Assembly: GCA_026686845.1 (NCBI GenBank)
Contig: JAIVEN010000040.1
Span: 620,001-684,000, forward strand
Direction: 5' to 3'
DNA: 64,000 nucleotides
Origin: Adenanthera pavonina
Taxonomy: Eukaryota; Streptophyta; Magnoliopsida; Fabales; Fabaceae
The notes beneath the pieces were generated by a model that saw only the letters and a program-made list of their open reading frames with translations, made no database searches and was not told the DNA's origin. The position numbers were made by a program, and so were the translations under genes. The stretch's first letter is position 1. Each line of letters opens with the position of its first letter. Positions 61,865 through 64,000 of this stretch are shown here, piece after piece.

Positions 61865-62266
61865 GGAAGGAATTACTAAAGGATTATAATCCTACTATAT
61901 ATTACCATCCAGGCAAGGCTAATGTGGTAGCCAATGCCTTAAGCTAAAAATCTATTCATATAGCCAAGATGATGATTAAAGAGCAAGAATTAATAGAAAC
62001 TTTTAGAAACTTAGCTCTTTTCTGGTGAAATGATAATGGATGAAAAACAATTTGTCAAAACTAAGATTGAAATAGAATTATGGAGAGAAATAAGGGAAGC
62101 CCAATATGAAGATGAATTCTTGAGAGAAGTCAAGGAAAAGATAGAGCAAGGAAAGGCCTCGGGATTTGAAAAGTCAGAACATGATGGTTTATGAGATTTC
62201 AAGGAAGAGTGTATGTACCACTAAAAGAAGAAATTAAAGAAAAGATTTTAACTAAAGCTCATCAAA
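61865..62266 (+). pseudogene. RNase H C-terminus and integrase N-terminus (host gypsy)
   Basis: Reads ELLKDYNPTIYYHPGKANVV and ANALS, the end of RNase H. The linker follows, then, after a 1-base shift near 62194, RFQGRVYVPLKEEIKEKIL and TKAH. The His of 'AH' is the position of the first zinc ligand of the integrase HHCC finger. The remaining finger residues, the catalytic core and any chromodomain are absent because the sequence changes to satellite. Confidence 0.85.
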
Positions 62267-62828
62267 TTTAATTTGAGCCTAGTTGGTAGGATTGAGCTCA
62301 ATTGGATTCCATTCTGACCACAGTTTGGCCAAAAGCACCTAGTATGTGAAAGTGGGCTAAAAAAACATCAAGAAGGAAAATCTCACTAAATTTGAAACAT
62401 GAAACGAGCTAGTGAGTTTATTAGGCTTCCTCACAACAATTTGAGCCAGGTTGGATGAAATGAACACAATCGGATTCTCCTTTGACCTCAATTTGTTTGA
62501 ATGTATCAAGTTTCTGAGCATTAACCATGAAGCTCTAGGGAGGAATATCCCACAAAATTTGTAATTTTAAGTGAGCTAGTGAATTTATCCAGCTTACTAA
62601 CAACAATTTGAATATGGTTGGAAGAAATGAGCTCAATTTGACTTTGTCATGACGTCATTTTTGCCATGGGAACCCAGTTTACAAAAATACATCGAAAAGC
62701 TTCAAAATGGAAAATCCGATGAAAGTTGAATCTTTAAGTGAACTAGTAAGTTTATTCAGCATCTTCACAATAATAAGAGCCTAGTTGGAAGGATTGAGCT
62801 CAGTTTTATTCTATTTTGACCGCGTTTT
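62267..62828 (+). repeat. Diverged satellite remnant (about 3.4 monomers)
   Basis: Recognisable A and B monomers of the 334-bp satellite in the same orientation as the main array: 'atttgagcctagttgg', 'gaaatgaacacaatcggatt', 'gtgagctagtgaatttatcc', 'tgacgtcatttttgcc', 'acatcgaaaagcttcaaaatgg'. Substitutions are much denser than anywhere in 1-45408. It abuts the truncated integrase on the left and a hAT-like end on the right. Confidence 0.85.
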
Positions 62829-63060
62829 AGGGGTGGGAATAGGCTAGCCCCTTTTCAGGTGGCCTAGGGCCTGGTCTGGCCTAGCCTGTTTAAGAAAAAG
62901 GCCAGGCCAAGGCCATTTTAAAGGCCTAATTTTCTTAACAGGGCTGGCCTATTTATGTTAGTCCTGGCCTGAAGCCTATCAGGCTAGGCTTGTTTATGTA
63001 TATATATATTAATATATTATAATATAATTTATAATATAATATATATATACACTTTGAATT
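62829..63060 (+). mobile_element. Probable terminus of a hAT-like DNA transposon
   Basis: 'aggggtgggaataggc' opens a stretch full of 'ggcctggcc', 'taggcc' and 'aggcct' words (62850-63000) and stops the satellite abruptly. (C/T)AGGGGTG starts are typical of plant hAT elements. The other inverted end and an 8-bp target duplication were not found before 64000. The family call is inference. Confidence 0.4.
62997..63053. repeat. AT-rich low-complexity tract
   Basis: Alternating 'tatatatata' and 'ataatata' words over about 55 bp, self-complementary in places. No function is claimed. Confidence 0.8.
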
Positions 63061-63386
63061 TTTTTTAATAAACCAACAAATAAAAAATGAATGAGAGTGA
63101 GGACTCTGACAAAGTGAACTGCATAGCATCAAGCCATCGAGGATTCAAGGGTCTGAGAGACTGAGACTAAGAGGGGAACAAATGAACCCTAGTGTTGGTC
63201 ACTGTTGTGAGACTTCTTGACTGTAGCTCAATTTCTATCATAACACCGAGAAGACTAAAATGAACCCTCGTAGGCATAGCTACTGTGGTGACCTACAACT
63301 GCATCTCCATTCTCTTTCTCCTATTGTTCAGTGCTTTCAGTTTTGACCTTCGACTCTGTCTCCTGTGGCTTTCAACTCTGTCTTTG

Positions 63387-63560
63387 GCGAACTTTGTCCC
63401 CCATTGTATTCTTCTGCTTCTCCAGAGCCACCATGGGTTTTTCTGCTTCTCCAGCAAACTTCATCCCACGTTGTATTTTTCTACTTGTTCGGAGCCACCG
63501 TGGGTTTTTTTGCTTCTCCCCATAGCTGTCGTGGATTTTTTTGCTTCTCCGATGAACTTT
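63387..63560. repeat. 67-bp minisatellite (about 2.5 copies)
   Basis: 'gcgaacttt' at 63387 and 'gcaaacttc' at 63454 open two similar 67-bp units that end 'gagccacc(a/g)tgggttttt'. A shorter third unit ('gtcgtggatttttttgcttc') follows with a 30-bp internal repeat. The open frames crossing it (63285-63659 and neighbours) are hydrophobic strings produced by the repeat and are not called as genes. Confidence 0.7.
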
Positions 63561-64000
63561 ACTATAACTCAGGGTATATATTTGTTTTTTTATATATTTC
63601 TTCTATATATATATAAAATAAATATATATTTATTTGCTTCTCTGAGATGGAGTCACTAGCGAGAACAAGGCATCTACTATCTTGGTGAAAGCACATTTTG
63701 AGCCCTTTAGGCATGCCCCACAATTTGATGCTTCGAAAAAAAAGGATACTCATGGGGCCAAGCAATTCCTTGGAAGATCCATCATCCACATCTATCTATA
63801 TATCCAATTTAAGTCAGGTATAGTCGAATCCAAGATAGTCAGATACTACTCATATATTAGTATTACCTTTTACCTTAGTTGGTTTGGTTTATTGGATTTG
63901 AATTATTGTACTTGTGTATTGTGTCTTCAACAAATAAACTTGTTTGTATTGTTATGAACTCAAAATTGTATTATGGTGTTATTTGTTTTATTATGAACTT
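63561..64000. other. Unrecognised AT-rich sequence
   Basis: No satellite, LTR or recognised domain. Short overlapping frames on both strands (63562-63789 minus, 63682-63957 plus) have no recognisable family. It may be interior of the element that starts near 62829. Confidence 0.4.

Larger units (their letters stand above)
45491..62266 (+). mobile_element. Host Ty3/gypsy element (probably Tekay/Del-like), decayed and interrupted by four insertions
   Basis: Collinear pieces of one element: 5' LTR remnant (45491-46029), primer site (46035-46048), leader with an extra ORF, gag (from 47270), protease (48458-48859), RT start (48938-49473), RT core (52023-52201), RT end and RNase H (54232-54766), RNase H end and integrase start (60464-60476, 61865-62266). 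The protein reading resumes after each insertion at the expected place, which fixes the boundaries. Most of integrase, any chromodomain and the 3' LTR are absent; the element is joined to satellite near 62266. LTR ends of the TGTAACACC/GGTGTTACA type and an initiator-Met primer site favour a Tekay-like chromovirus, but the diagnostic chromodomain is missing, so the clade is inferred. Confidence 0.85.

Noticed and set aside
45491..62266. An env-like gene or a chromodomain to fix the host element's clade
   Set aside because: Sequence stops after the first integrase zinc ligand, so the region that would hold either is absent; nothing elsewhere in the cluster resembles them.
63285..63659. 124-codon frame as a membrane protein gene
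   Set aside because: Its hydrophobic character comes from the pyrimidine-rich 67-bp minisatellite, and three frames are open over the same repeat.
1..64000. tRNA, rRNA or other RNA genes, telomeric repeats
   Set aside because: No stretch showing tRNA A/B boxes with a cloverleaf, no rRNA-like sequence and no TTTAGGG arrays were seen on either strand by eye.

Overview
The window looks like centromeric or pericentromeric DNA of a flowering plant, probably a dicot. The reasons are a 45-kb satellite array with a nucleosome-sized monomer, plant-type Ty3/gypsy and Ty1/copia LTR retrotransposons nested in one another, and no intact host gene. I could not assign a species from the sequence.

Layout. 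Positions 1-45408 are one uninterrupted head-to-tail satellite array. Its real unit is a 334-bp dimer of two related 167-bp monomers, called A ('gagctagagag...') and B ('gacctag...') here. A switch near 19371 divides it into a homogeneous left domain rich in higher-order (multi-dimer) duplications and a more diverged right domain. The right domain has a palindrome-bearing subfamily (about 20.7-29.5 kb), a 202-bp tract identical to a copy 15.7 kb away, and three out-of-register junctions.

Positions 45409-62266 are a nested transposon cluster. The oldest layer is a + strand Ty3/gypsy element, probably a Tekay/Del-like chromovirus. Its gag, protease, reverse transcriptase, RNase H and the first residues of integrase can be read in order across four insertions. 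These are a 2.55-kb solo LTR (49474-52022); an internally deleted non-autonomous LTR element (52202-54231, minus strand, perfect 5-bp target duplication); a truncated gypsy relative (54767-60463) that itself carries a 4.7-kb gag-only non-autonomous element (54843-59576, minus strand); and a 1.39-kb SIRE-like copia solo LTR (60477-61864). Most reading-frame breaks in the host element are stop codons of the kind made by C-to-T or G-to-A change, as expected for long-methylated DNA.

Positions 62267-62828 are strongly diverged monomers of the same satellite, so the cluster sits at the decayed edge of the array. The rest, 62829-64000, starts with a hAT-like terminus and holds an AT-rich tract, a 67-bp minisatellite and unrecognised AT-rich sequence. 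Nothing here encodes an intact cellular pathway; the interest lies in satellite evolution and in reconstructing the order of insertions.
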